From: Pseudalkalibacillus hwajinpoensis | GTDB taxonomy: Bacteria > Bacillota > Bacilli > Bacillales > Guptibacillaceae | Reading direction: 5' to 3' | DNA: 64,000 nucleotides | Assembly: GCF_039851965.1 (NCBI RefSeq) | Contig: NZ_CP156674.1 | Coordinates: 3,968,001 to 4,032,000, forward strand | Part shown: positions 18,493-26,905 of the stretch, one piece after another | Position numbering within the stretch: the stretch's first letter is position 1 | Layout of the letters: each line of letters starts with the position of its first letter | Notes under the pieces: model-generated | Told to the model about the DNA's origin: nothing | The model's input: the letters and a program-made list of their open reading frames with translations, nothing else | Databases searched by the model: none | Made by a program: the position numbers and the translations under genes

Positions 18493-18545
18493 AAGCGATG
18501 ATGCGACGCCTGTTCATATGTATCAGGCGTGATCGCTTTTCTTAA
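18493..18545 (+). terminator. Hairpin with T-tract in the asnS leader
   Basis: AAGCGAT / ATCGCTT outer and ACGCCTG / CAGGCGT inner stems, then TTTTCTTAATT, only 22 bases before the asnS start. It lies downstream of the asnS promoter, so it could be the aspB terminator or an asnS attenuator. No T-box consensus is visible. Confidence 0.65.
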
Positions 18546-18566
18546 TTAGTTGGAGGGAAATGAGCA

Positions 18567-19859
18567 GTGAAAACGACGATTTCGAATGTTGACAAGCAAG
18601 TTGAACAGTCTGTAACGATCGGAGCATGGCTACATAATAAGCGTTCTAGTGGTAAAATCCAGTTTCTACAACTTCGAGACGGAACTGGATTTATCCAGGG
18701 CGTTATGGTGAAAAAAGAAGTTTCTGAAGAGGCATGGGAAGCTGCGAAGAATTTAACACAGGAGTCTTCCGTCTGGGTAACAGGAATAGTAAGAGAAGAT
18801 GACCGTTCACAATCCGGTTATGAATTAACGGTAACGAATGTGGAATTAATTCATGAAGCCGTTGACTATCCAATTACACCAAAAGAGCACGGAACAGAGT
18901 TCTTAATGGACAATCGTCATCTCTGGATCCGTTCAAGACGTCAGAATGCCATCCTCCGAATCCGAAATGAAATCATTCGCGCAACTTATCAGTTTTTCAA
19001 CGAAAACGATTTTGTTAAAATTGATCCACCAATTCTGACAGGTAGTTCTGCAGAAGGTACAACGGATTTATTCCACACAAAATACTTTGAAGAAGACGCT
19101 TATCTTTCTCAAAGTGGTCAACTTTATATGGAAGCAGCAGCAATGGCGTTCGGCCGCGTTTTCTCGTTTGGACCAACGTTTAGAGCGGAAAAGTCTAAAA
19201 CACGCCGTCATTTAATTGAATTCTGGATGATTGAGCCTGAAATGGCCTTTATGAATCATGAAGAAAGTCTTGAAGTGCAGGAACAGTATGTGAGTTTCCT
19301 TGTTCAGTCTGTATTAGAAAACTGTCAAATTGAACTTAAAACACTTGATCGTGACCTTTCAAAACTTGAAGCAATAAAAGCTCCGTTCCCACGCATTTCT
19401 TACGATGATGCGATTACTCTCCTTAAGGATAAAGGATTTACTGATATTGAATGGGGTGAGGATTTTGGTGCCCCTCATGAAACTGCGATCGCAGAAAGCT
19501 TTGAAAAGCCAGTCTTCATTACGAACTATCCAAAAGACATTAAAGCTTTCTATATGAAACCCGATCCTGAGCGAGAAGATGTTGTCCTTTGTGCCGATTT
19601 GATTGCACCGGAAGGCTATGGAGAAATCATCGGAGGAAGCCAGCGTATCGATAATTTAGCTCTTCTTGAGCAACGATACAAGGAGCACGGACTGACAGAC
19701 GATGCATATAAGTGGTACCTGGAGCTGCGTCGCTATGGTTCAGTACCGCATTCTGGATTTGGTCTCGGACTAGAAAGAACTGTTGCATGGCTCTCTGGAG
19801 TAGAACACGTCCGTGAAACGATTCCGTTCCCAAGACTTTTAAATCGACTATATCCGTGA
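18567..19859 (+). CDS. asnS: Asparaginyl-tRNA synthetase
   Basis: 430-residue class IIb aminoacyl-tRNA synthetase. OB-fold anticodon-binding domain at about 15-100, motif 2 FRAEKSKTRRHLIEFWMIEPE region near 210-230, and motif 3 GFGLGLERTVAWL near 400-412. It charges tRNA-Asn. The start is GTG, 9 bases after GGAGGG; a nearby ATG is out of frame. A terminator follows. Confidence 0.96.
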   Translation: MKTTISNVDKQVEQSVTIGAWLHNKRSSGKIQFLQLRDGTGFIQGVMVKKEVSEEAWEAAKNLTQESSVWVTGIVREDDRSQSGYELTVTNVELIHEAVDYPITPKEHGTEFLMDNRHLWIRSRRQNAILRIRNEIIRATYQFFNENDFVKIDPPILTGSSAEGTTDLFHTKYFEEDAYLSQSGQLYMEAAAMAFGRVFSFGPTFRAEKSKTRRHLIEFWMIEPEMAFMNHEESLEVQEQYVSFLVQSVLENCQIELKTLDRDLSKLEAIKAPFPRISYDDAITLLKDKGFTDIEWGEDFGAPHETAIAESFEKPVFITNYPKDIKAFYMKPDPEREDVVLCADLIAPEGYGEIIGGSQRIDNLALLEQRYKEHGLTDDAYKWYLELRRYGSVPHSGFGLGLERTVAWLSGVEHVRETIPFPRLLNRLYP

Positions 19860-19868
19860 TAAACTAAT

Positions 19869-19905
19869 AAAGGCGCTTCTTTCCCTGTGAAAGAGGCGTC
19901 TTTAT
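19869..19905 (+). terminator. Terminator after asnS
   Basis: AAAGGCGCTTCTTT / AAAGAGGCGTCTTT imperfect stem, ending in a short T-rich stretch. Confidence 0.75.
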
Positions 19906-20036
19906 CTGAAAAAGTTGCCGTATTTTTAAATGATTTACACTTAAATAGTGTTCTTTAAAAGGTAGTGGATATGAAAATGTGTGGACGTTTATCTTAACTA
20001 GCCAGATTATTCTACTCCCATCACAAAATGCCGGCA

Positions 20037-20045
20037 TGCTATAAT
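20037..20045 (+). promoter_or_regulatory. Extended -10 element before dnaD
   Basis: TGC TATAAT, a perfect extended -10, sits only 21 bases before the dnaD start. The -35 region is poor. If used, the mRNA would start almost at the ribosome site. Confidence 0.4.
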
Positions 20046-20065
20046 GAAAGGTAGAGGTGGATGGG

Positions 20066-20773
20066 ATGAAGAAAGAACAAATGATGCAATTTTTGAATGA
20101 GGGTCATGTTTCTGTACCGAGACTACTGTTAAATTATTATGCTAGCGTCGGTTTGCAGGAAGAAGACACCTTCTTTTTAATCAGGTTACACAGTTTCATT
20201 GATCAAGGAAATTCATTTCCTACACCAGAAGAGCTTGCTTCGGCAATGACGTATTCTCCACAAGTTTGTTTAGACAAGATACAGCAGCTTATGCAAAAAG
20301 GTGTTCTTACCATTGAAGAGCACCGTAATGAAGCAAAGAGCTACTATTCGGAAGCTTATTCATTACTTCCGCTATGGGAGCGCATCTTTAAAGCAATTGA
20401 GCAGGAAGCAGCCGAAAAGTCAGCAGCGAAAAACGTTGAAAATGAAGAAAGTCTTTACACGTTGTTTGAACGAGAATTTTCTAGGCCACTATCTCCAATT
20501 GAATGTGAGACGCTTGCCATGTGGATTGATGGTGATAACCATGACGCAGAGTTAATTAAAGCATCGTTAAAAGAAGCCGTTCTTGCCGGGAAGTTAAACT
20601 TTCGATATATCGATCGGATCCTTTTTGAATGGAAACGTAATGGCATTAAAACAGTTGACCAGGCGAGAGCTTACGGTGAGAAATTTAGAAAACATCAGTA
20701 TGATAAAAAAGCACCAGTAGAGAAACAGGAAACGGGGCAGAGTGCTCCGATTTATAATTGGCTTGGTCGATAG
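20066..20773 (+). CDS. dnaD: DNA replication initiation protein DnaD
   Basis: 235 residues: N-terminal winged-helix oligomerisation domain (DDBH1, about 1-115) and C-terminal DDBH2 domain (about 130-200) followed by a charged tail. DnaD loads the helicase with DnaB and DnaI at oriC and at stalled forks. The start is the ATG 5 bases after AGAGGTGG; the GTG nine bases upstream lies inside that ribosome site. nth follows, as in B. subtilis. Confidence 0.93.
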   Translation: MKKEQMMQFLNEGHVSVPRLLLNYYASVGLQEEDTFFLIRLHSFIDQGNSFPTPEELASAMTYSPQVCLDKIQQLMQKGVLTIEEHRNEAKSYYSEAYSLLPLWERIFKAIEQEAAEKSAAKNVENEESLYTLFEREFSRPLSPIECETLAMWIDGDNHDAELIKASLKEAVLAGKLNFRYIDRILFEWKRNGIKTVDQARAYGEKFRKHQYDKKAPVEKQETGQSAPIYNWLGR

Positions 20774-20777
20774 AGAG

Positions 20778-20806
20778 AAGCGGGAGTGAACCTTCCGCTT
20801 TTTTAT
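20778..20806 (+). terminator. Hairpin terminator between dnaD and nth
   Basis: AAGCGG-GAG / CT-CCGCTT stem followed by T6; separates dnaD from nth. Confidence 0.7.
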
Positions 20807-20825
20807 TTAGAAAGGAATGGAGAGA

Positions 20826-21488
20826 GTGTTAACAAAAGCCCAAATACGAACAGTTCTTGACAAAATGGGTGAGATGTTTCCTGAAGCCCATTGTGAATTG
20901 AACCACTCGACGCCATTTGAGTTGGCGATTGCTGTTGTCTTGTCTGCACAGTGTACAGATGCCCTTGTAAACAAAGTGACACCCGTGCTGTTTGAGAAAT
21001 ACAAAAGCCCTGAAGATTTTATTGAGGTACCAATTGAAGAGTTAGAAAATGATATAAGACGAATTGGTTTGTTCAGAAATAAAGCGAAGAATATCAAGAA
21101 ACTTGCACGTACGGTTGTAGAGCAATATGAAGGCGCACTACCCGAAACGAGAGAGGAACTGATGGAGCTTTCAGGTGTAGGCCGCAAAACGGCTAATGTG
21201 ATCGCATCAGTAGCGTTCAACGTGCCAGCGATTGCAGTTGACACACATGTAGAACGAGTAAGTAAGCGACTTGGTATTTGCAGGTGGAAGGATTCTGTTC
21301 TTGAAGTAGAGAGAACGTTAATGAGAAAAATTCCGGAAGAGGAGTGGTCTGATTCTCACCACCGTTTTATTTTCTTTGGAAGGTACCACTGTAAAGCACA
21401 GTCGCCTCAATGTGAGATATGCCCTTTGCTTGAACTCTGTCGTGAAGGACAAAAACGAATGAAGCAACGAATTCGTAATGAACGGTAG
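20826..21488 (+). CDS. nth: Endonuclease III
   Basis: 220 residues. Helix-hairpin-helix with the catalytic lysine in GVGRKTANV, catalytic aspartate in VDTHVERV and the 4Fe-4S loop C-x6-C-x2-C-x5-C near the C-terminus. It removes oxidised pyrimidines and nicks the abasic site. The start chosen is GTG, 9 bases after AAAGGA; it aligns exactly with the N-terminus of B. subtilis Nth, while an ATG nine bases upstream touches the ribosome site. It overlaps ypoC by 11 bases. Confidence 0.94.
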   Translation: MLTKAQIRTVLDKMGEMFPEAHCELNHSTPFELAIAVVLSAQCTDALVNKVTPVLFEKYKSPEDFIEVPIEELENDIRRIGLFRNKAKNIKKLARTVVEQYEGALPETREELMELSGVGRKTANVIASVAFNVPAIAVDTHVERVSKRLGICRWKDSVLEVERTLMRKIPEEEWSDSHHRFIFFGRYHCKAQSPQCEICPLLELCREGQKRMKQRIRNER

Positions 21489-21969
21489 AAGTATTCCATT
21501 AGAGCTTAAGCATCCACTATTTTTCATCGAAAATGATTGGACGTTTGAGCTGAAAGAAAAGGAAGAACGTTTGCCGTTCTATTACGAAATGCAAGCTAAT
21601 TGTGAAGAATTGGACATTGCCCCGTGGGATGACCCAGCGGAGTTTATGATGAACTATTTTAATGGCTGGGAGAAAGTTGATGATGCGCTTGCTGAGCTTT
21701 TTGCGAGTCGAAGAAAGAGTAAAGCTAAGATTGAAATGATCTTCCAAATTGGGTATTTCCTTGAAGCGCTTTTCTGGATGAACGATAAACGAGCATGCCC
21801 CGGCGTATGGGAAGAGAGGTATGATGATCTACCCATTACACCGGTAAATGGAAAAGAGCGCATAAAATACTTGTTAGATAAACCTGATCATTATATTGCG
21901 TTTATTCAGCTGCGGAAGCTGATTGAGGAAATGCATAAAAAATGGGAAGTAAGTAAGATAACACGATAG
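21478..21969 (+). CDS. ypoC: YpoC family protein
   Basis: 163-residue soluble protein with many aromatic and acidic residues. It is placed between nth and ponA exactly as ypoC in B. subtilis. It begins inside the last codons of nth, so translation is probably coupled. No catalytic motif is recognised and the role of the family is unknown. A strong terminator follows. Confidence 0.85.
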   Translation: MNGRSIPLELKHPLFFIENDWTFELKEKEERLPFYYEMQANCEELDIAPWDDPAEFMMNYFNGWEKVDDALAELFASRRKSKAKIEMIFQIGYFLEALFWMNDKRACPGVWEERYDDLPITPVNGKERIKYLLDKPDHYIAFIQLRKLIEEMHKKWEVSKITR

Positions 21970-21974
21970 CAGTT

Positions 21975-22012
21975 AAAAAGCGCATCAGTCTTAATCTGAT
22001 GCGCTTTTTAAT
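21975..22012 (+). terminator. Terminator after ypoC
   Basis: Perfect 14-bp stem AAAAAGCGCATCAG / CTGATGCGCTTTTT with a 7-base loop; A and T runs on both sides make it usable in both directions. Confidence 0.9.
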
Positions 22013-22035
22013 GCTAAGATGAGAGAAGAAGTAGT

Positions 22036-22089
22036 GAAAAAAACAAGCACAGGAGCCACGTGTAAAAAACGTGGCTCCTGTGCTTGTTT
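22036..22089 (-). terminator. Terminator after ponA
   Basis: Perfect 21-bp stem (22041-22061 / 22069-22089) with a 7-base loop. On the minus strand it is followed by a T run, immediately after the ponA stop. Confidence 0.93.
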
Positions 22090-22098
22090 CATTTTACA

Positions 22099-24822
22099 TT
22101 ATTGTTCAGGTTTGGTTGTTGCAGGTGGTAAATTAGGTTGGGTAGTTGTGTCTTCCTCAGAGTTCCCGGTGCCGCCAGTATCTTCACCAGAATTTCCACC
22201 GTTGTTACCGGTATTCGCATCGCCGTTCCCAGTGTTATTGCCGTTACCCTGGCCATTCTCCTGGCCGGTGCCGGTTTCACCAGAATTTCCACCCTGATCG
22301 TCAGCAGGTGGTTGTTCTTCACCTTCACCATTTCCTGTCCCGTTCTCGCCGCCCTGATTATTTCCTTCTTCAGGAGGCGTTGTGCCTTCTTCATCGCCTT
22401 CTGAAGGCTGTTCAGGTTCCTCTGGGTCTACGGGTTCTTCAGGCTCTACAGGTTCTTCAGGTTTCTGTTCTTCTTCAGCTGGAACTTTAACAGAAGTTTC
22501 AGCTGGCTTAGTTGAAACACCTGCCTCGGTTACAGCCGTTACTCTAAAGTTATACTCGCTTCCTTTTTCGGCATTTTCAATTGATAAGCTAGTTTCCCCA
22601 GTCTCAGTAACGCTCTGGTAACCTCCACCGTTAATACTCATTTCAACTTTATAGGTAAACTTTTTATCTTCACCTGGTTGCCATGAAAGGCCAATGCTAT
22701 TAGAATCCGCCTTATATGTGGCAGACAAACCTTTCACACCATCAGGCTGTTTATACTTATCAGATGTTTTTCCTGGAGTATTTCCTTTTACGAATAGTTC
22801 GTAAACGATTTGATCTTTAGGTGTGTAATCACTTGGGAGTAGCCCAGTGCTTTTCTCTACGCCTACTTCAACAACTGAATCTGGTTTCTTAAAGTCAGAC
22901 GTATTAACACCTTCAGACACTTTGCTCATAATTTCTTTGAAGAGAAGTTTGGACGTATCATCTTCTCCTTTGCTTGAATCAAGGTAATGATTGTTAGGCT
23001 CATTAAATCCTGTCCAGACAGCCATTGAGTATTCCGTTGTATACCCTGCGAACCAGGCATCTTTTACAATTCCTGAAGTTGGGAACCCTTGACTTTGAAT
23101 AGTATCTGCATCATGGTTCGTAGTTCCTGTTTTACCCGCAACAGGGAGACCAGAAATTTTGGCGTCTGTTCCGGTGCCACTTTCGACAACGGTTTTAAGC
23201 ATATCGCTGATCATATACGCAGTGTAATCATTCATCGCTTTAACAGGTTCTGGTTCCAGATTTATTTCGCTTCCATCAGGGAAAACCACTTTTCGGACGG
23301 TATGAGGTTCATTGTACGTACCTCCGTTCCCGAATGCTGCATAAGCTCCAGTCATTTGCAGGGGAGTGGTTTGGAACGTTCCAATCGCGGCAGTTGGAAC
23401 CATATCCTTATCTTCAAGACCCATACCAAGCTTATTAGCGAATTCCTTAGCTGGTTTTTCGCCAACTTCGAGGAACGTGTTAACAGCAGGGACGTTGTAA
23501 GACATTTCAATGGCGCGTCTCATGGAAACCTGCCCACGATAGTTTCGATCCCAGTTGCGGATGTTAGCACCGTTAATTTCAAGTGGTTCGTCCTTAATAG
23601 ATCTACCTGTAGACCATTGCATGTTCTCTATTGCTGGTCCGTAAGCGATAATAGGCTTTGCTGTTGAGCCCGGCTGACTTGTACCGGTTGTCGCATACGT
23701 AATGATGCTCTCATCTTTACGCGTCTCACCAATCGCGCGAATGGATCCTGTCTTCGTATCCATCAGGACAAGCCCTGATCGGATGTTTTCATTCGAATAA
23801 GGATAGTTGGCTATTACTTCAGTTGTAATATCCTGAGCGCGTGTGTCAAGCGTTGTGTAAATTTGTAAACCACCAGAATAGATGTCTTTTTCTGTGATGT
23901 CTTCATGATCGCGTAATTCTTTCACAACCTGATCCATAAACACTTTATAATTATCGCTTTCTTTATCTTCACTTAACTTAACAATCATGTCGCCAACTTT
24001 TTCAGCCTGGTATTTATCAGCTTCTTCAGCTGTAATAACACCCTGTTTTTCCATTAAGCTTAACACCGTGTTTCTACGGTTTTCGGCTTCTTCAGGATAC
24101 TCATAAGGGTTGTAATAAGTTGGACGCTGTGGGAGTCCGGCAAGTAGTGCAGCCTCACCTGGTGTTAAATCTTCCTCGGTAATATCTTTCCCAAAATAAG
24201 TTTCAGCGGCATCCACTATACCCCAGGAGCCATTGCCGAAATAAATTTTGTTCAAATACATTTCGAGAATTTGATCTTTTGTATATTCCTGCTCGAGCTT
24301 TATAGAAAGATAGGCTTCCTGAACCTTTCGTTCTAATGACTTTTCAGATGTTAAAAGGGAGTTCTTAATAACCTGCTGTGTAATTGTACTTGCGCCTTCA
24401 GCGCCAAATCCTTCAGTTACGTTAGCAAGTACAGCACCACCAATACGGCGGGGATCGATACCAAAATGGTCATAGAAGCGTGTGTCCTCAACAGAAACGA
24501 ACGCATTTTTCACAATGTCTGGTATTTCATCGATTTTTGCTGTTTCCCTCGCATCTGTCCCTTCGATGGTTTGAACTTCTTCGTCCTTCCGATCAAGAAT
24601 GACGGATGACTGAGGAGTCGTAAGCTTTTCAGGATCGAGCTCAGGTGCATTGTTAATGTAAGCTATTGCTGTAATACCACCTGCAACAATGCCAACTAAG
24701 AATAAAATAACAAGAGTAAGAAAAGTTTTCTTAATGATGCCCTTCTTGCCTCGTTTCTTGGACGAGGGCTTTTTCTTGTTGTTAATTTTACGTCGTTCTT
24801 GACGTGATTGATATTCATTCAT
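22099..24822 (-). CDS. ponA: Class A penicillin-binding protein 1A/1B
   Basis: 907 residues. A basic cytoplasmic tail is followed by one membrane helix (33-55). The GT51 transglycosylase has catalytic Glu112 in VEDTRFYDHFG. The transpeptidase has STAK at 386-389 (Ser386), SYN and KTGTT. A fibronectin type III-like domain (about 710-790) follows, then a Glu/Pro and Gly/Asn-rich tail of about 110 residues. It polymerises and cross-links peptidoglycan outside the membrane. A ribosome site with AAAGG-AGG precedes the ATG. recU lies just upstream on the same strand, the conserved recU-ponA pair. Confidence 0.96.
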   Translation of the reverse strand: MNEYQSRQERRKINNKKKPSSKKRGKKGIIKKTFLTLVILFLVGIVAGGITAIAYINNAPELDPEKLTTPQSSVILDRKDEEVQTIEGTDARETAKIDEIPDIVKNAFVSVEDTRFYDHFGIDPRRIGGAVLANVTEGFGAEGASTITQQVIKNSLLTSEKSLERKVQEAYLSIKLEQEYTKDQILEMYLNKIYFGNGSWGIVDAAETYFGKDITEEDLTPGEAALLAGLPQRPTYYNPYEYPEEAENRRNTVLSLMEKQGVITAEEADKYQAEKVGDMIVKLSEDKESDNYKVFMDQVVKELRDHEDITEKDIYSGGLQIYTTLDTRAQDITTEVIANYPYSNENIRSGLVLMDTKTGSIRAIGETRKDESIITYATTGTSQPGSTAKPIIAYGPAIENMQWSTGRSIKDEPLEINGANIRNWDRNYRGQVSMRRAIEMSYNVPAVNTFLEVGEKPAKEFANKLGMGLEDKDMVPTAAIGTFQTTPLQMTGAYAAFGNGGTYNEPHTVRKVVFPDGSEINLEPEPVKAMNDYTAYMISDMLKTVVESGTGTDAKISGLPVAGKTGTTNHDADTIQSQGFPTSGIVKDAWFAGYTTEYSMAVWTGFNEPNNHYLDSSKGEDDTSKLLFKEIMSKVSEGVNTSDFKKPDSVVEVGVEKSTGLLPSDYTPKDQIVYELFVKGNTPGKTSDKYKQPDGVKGLSATYKADSNSIGLSWQPGEDKKFTYKVEMSINGGGYQSVTETGETSLSIENAEKGSEYNFRVTAVTEAGVSTKPAETSVKVPAEEEQKPEEPVEPEEPVDPEEPEQPSEGDEEGTTPPEEGNNQGGENGTGNGEGEEQPPADDQGGNSGETGTGQENGQGNGNNTGNGDANTGNNGGNSGEDTGGTGNSEEDTTTQPNLPPATTKPEQ

Positions 24823-24900
24823 GAATATTCCTGCCTTTCAAGCCTGTACTATTAATAGGATTCGAAACAATCGATTGTTTTATGAATAATAACTAGTTCT

Positions 24901-25506
24901 TCAATGACTGAAGTACATTTTATCAATAATTTTCATATAGTCAATGCGCGGTTGAAAAGAATATGGAATGCGAACACCCTGTTTTTCGATGTCTTCTTTT
25001 TTAATTGATTTTCTTCCACCATCATTCATTGTTTGCCAATACAAAAAAAGGTGTGAAGAATCAATAAAGTACACTTCATCAGAAATGGAAAAGCGTAGTA
25101 GCACGAAGCAAATGCCATTCTGCTTATGAACCTGTTTCATATGTGTGATCTGATGTTCGTGAAAATTACTTAAGGGAAAAGATGTTTTGTTCCGCGTTTC
25201 CTTTGCTTCAAAATCGATGTATCTGCCTTTATAAACACCGTTGTAATCTGTCGTGGAAGCCTGTTTGAAATACGCTTCTTTGATCACCGCAGCACTTCGT
25301 TTTGGATAATCGACGTTTACAATTTGGACCGGAGTTGGCTTTTTGTGAATAACAGCTTTGCCAGTTGAGAGATAATACGTATTACTCTGGTTAATATCTT
25401 CTTCTAACGTCATACCTCGATTGCTGTATGATTTTTGTTTCTGACTTTCAAGCTGATTCTGTGCCGAAGGAATGTACGGCTTTCCATTCGGATATCGAAT
25501 CGGCAA
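24901..25506 (-). CDS. recU: Holliday junction resolvase RecU
   Basis: 201 residues. PD-(D/E)xK nuclease fold: STTDYNGVYKGRYIDFEAKET holds the acidic residues and lysine, and YSNRGMTLEEDI is also typical. It cleaves Holliday junctions and takes part in chromosome segregation. The start chosen is TTG, 8 bases after AAAGGA, which aligns with the MIRYPNGK start of B. subtilis RecU. The ATG three codons upstream touches the ribosome site and cannot use it. First gene of the recU-ponA operon. Confidence 0.93.
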   Translation of the reverse strand: MPIRYPNGKPYIPSAQNQLESQKQKSYSNRGMTLEEDINQSNTYYLSTGKAVIHKKPTPVQIVNVDYPKRSAAVIKEAYFKQASTTDYNGVYKGRYIDFEAKETRNKTSFPLSNFHEHQITHMKQVHKQNGICFVLLRFSISDEVYFIDSSHLFLYWQTMNDGGRKSIKKEDIEKQGVRIPYSFQPRIDYMKIIDKMYFSH

Positions 25507-25604
25507 ATTAATCATCCTTTCTATATAAAAGGTGCACTGAATCTATTCTACTTTAATTATAACGAGTTGTACGACAAAAATGTTTCAAGCAGGTGAAAAA
25601 TCCC

Positions 25605-26573
25605 ATGCAGAATGAAAAGGATCGCAAATTAATCACCGAATACATATCAACCGTTACAGGAAGATGGAACAAGGATAATATTTCACGTACCGTATTTTAT
25701 TATAATTATTTCAATGCCCATCCTGAAATAAAGTGGGCGTTTCTAGCCTCAATGGTGTCAAGAAATGCTGGTTGGAGTATGACCGATTTAAAAGGAGAGT
25801 GGTTTCCACGAATATTAGATGAAGGACAAATAAGTGCTCTGTTTTTGGCATATGAGCGTGCAAACTGGACAATCTTCCAGGATGCTACTCCTCAACTGCT
25901 TTTATATGCCCTGAGCAAAAAAAGAAATCAGTCATTTCTACTCTACGGCCGAGCATTTGGGGTATCAGAATTCATGATGGACGAGTGGGCGAATTTTTTT
26001 CAAACTGAGGATGAAAAACGGCTGTTGACCGCACTTATTATAAATGAGCAGCATGTTATTGAGAAACCTGTACTTCATCATCATTTCTATTCAAAAAAAG
26101 TGTTTCATTCATTTTTGTTTACTGTCCAGGATTGGTTTCATTTTAGTACCGTTTTGTTTCCTACGGTAGAAGGGAGGCTGTATGGGATTTCTGTAAGTGG
26201 ATTTAATCACACAGCTAATCGGGTCGAGCTTGGAAAGAAACTTGCCAGACTATTATTCCATGACGAATATTTCCATCGATTTTATCAATTTTCAGCTTCT
26301 ACACCGCCAACAGGATCAAGGTACGATTATGAACGATACCTGGGGAAAAAGAGAGAAGGTTCGTTATTAAGAATGGTTTATCCGATTATTCAGCATAACC
26401 AGGTGAAGAAAACCGATTGGTTTAAAGGACAGCTTTATCTTAAGAAAATGCTTATAAATGATGTATCGTTACCAGATACCATCGAGTTGACTCAATGGTA
26501 TGAGAGGAAAAGAAGCCAGATTAGAGCGGGGATTGAGATCGAGAACCTCTTTAACCAAAAACGCAGGGGTTAA
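25605..26573 (+). CDS. yppC: DUF2515 family protein YppC
   Basis: 322 residues, rich in Trp, Phe and Tyr, without a signal peptide. It is divergent from recU and matches B. subtilis YppC (DUF2515) in place and length. The ATG is 9 bases after AGGTG. Function unknown. Its stop codon lies inside a hairpin shared with the convergent sspM gene. Confidence 0.85.
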   Translation: MQNEKDRKLITEYISTVTGRWNKDNISRTVFYYNYFNAHPEIKWAFLASMVSRNAGWSMTDLKGEWFPRILDEGQISALFLAYERANWTIFQDATPQLLLYALSKKRNQSFLLYGRAFGVSEFMMDEWANFFQTEDEKRLLTALIINEQHVIEKPVLHHHFYSKKVFHSFLFTVQDWFHFSTVLFPTVEGRLYGISVSGFNHTANRVELGKKLARLLFHDEYFHRFYQFSASTPPTGSRYDYERYLGKKREGSLLRMVYPIIQHNQVKKTDWFKGQLYLKKMLINDVSLPDTIELTQWYERKRSQIRAGIEIENLFNQKRRG

Positions 26574-26583
26574 CCCTGCGTTT
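26559..26583. terminator. Shared hairpin spanning both yppC and sspM stop codons
   Basis: AACGCAGGG / CCCTGCGTT stem with a 5-base loop. The yppC TAA lies in the loop and stem, and the sspM stop overlaps the other arm. Confidence 0.7.
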
Positions 26584-26695
26584 ACGTTGATGGACGATCA
26601 GGACCTTCAAGTTTCTTGTTGCCAAAGCCAGCCTTTGTTTCTTCGTTAGGCATCTGTGGTTTTCGTGCTGCTTTATTACCTCTTTTTTTACTCAT
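26582..26695 (-). CDS. sspM: Small acid-soluble spore protein M-like
   Basis: 37 residues, very basic, ending in KKLEGPDRPST. B. subtilis SspM is of the same size, ends in KKLGGPNRPST and lies at this place next to yppC. The start follows GGAGGTGTTAAGCG. It is a minor SASP deposited in the forespore core; the role of this class is not known. A sigma-G-like promoter is present upstream, as expected for forespore expression. Confidence 0.85.
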   Translation of the reverse strand: MSKKRGNKAARKPQMPNEETKAGFGNKKLEGPDRPST

Positions 26696-26715
26696 CGCTT
26701 AACACCTCCTGTCGT

Positions 26716-26744
26716 TAGTGTGAGCAGATGTTACAAAATCATTC
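26716..26744 (-). promoter_or_regulatory. Sigma-G-like promoter of sspM
   Basis: On the minus strand GAATG, 17-base spacer, CACACTA, close to the sigma-G consensus (GHATR, 17-18, CATnHTA) with one mismatch, just upstream of the ribosome site. Confidence 0.5.
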
Positions 26745-26905
26745 TCTCTGAATGTCGAAACCGTCTTCCTTTAGCAGTAAACCACTACCTTTGCCGAAAC
26801 CGTTCTAGTTTTGTCAGAGAGGAAGGCAACTCCAAGTTAAGAGCGAATATAAGCTCATACAAAGATCAGGCGAAGGCCTGTGAATGACAGAAGGGATGGG
26901 ATTGC

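Noticed and set aside
18463..18566. T-box riboswitch before asnS
   Set aside because: The leader is only ~100 nt and lacks the conserved T-box sequence and specifier-loop layout.
22138..22490. Repetitive DNA that might be taken for a repeat array
   Set aside because: The repeats are the codons of the Gly/Asn- and Glu/Pro-rich tail of PonA; there are no constant repeats with unique spacers, so not CRISPR.
23089..23667. 192-codon open frame on the plus strand inside ponA
   Set aside because: It lies wholly opposite the well-supported penicillin-binding protein, has no ribosome site and no recognisable sequence.
26815..26860. Sigma-H promoter for the RacA-like gene (AGGAAGG and GCGAAT)
   Set aside because: The two elements are several bases too far apart for sigma-H.
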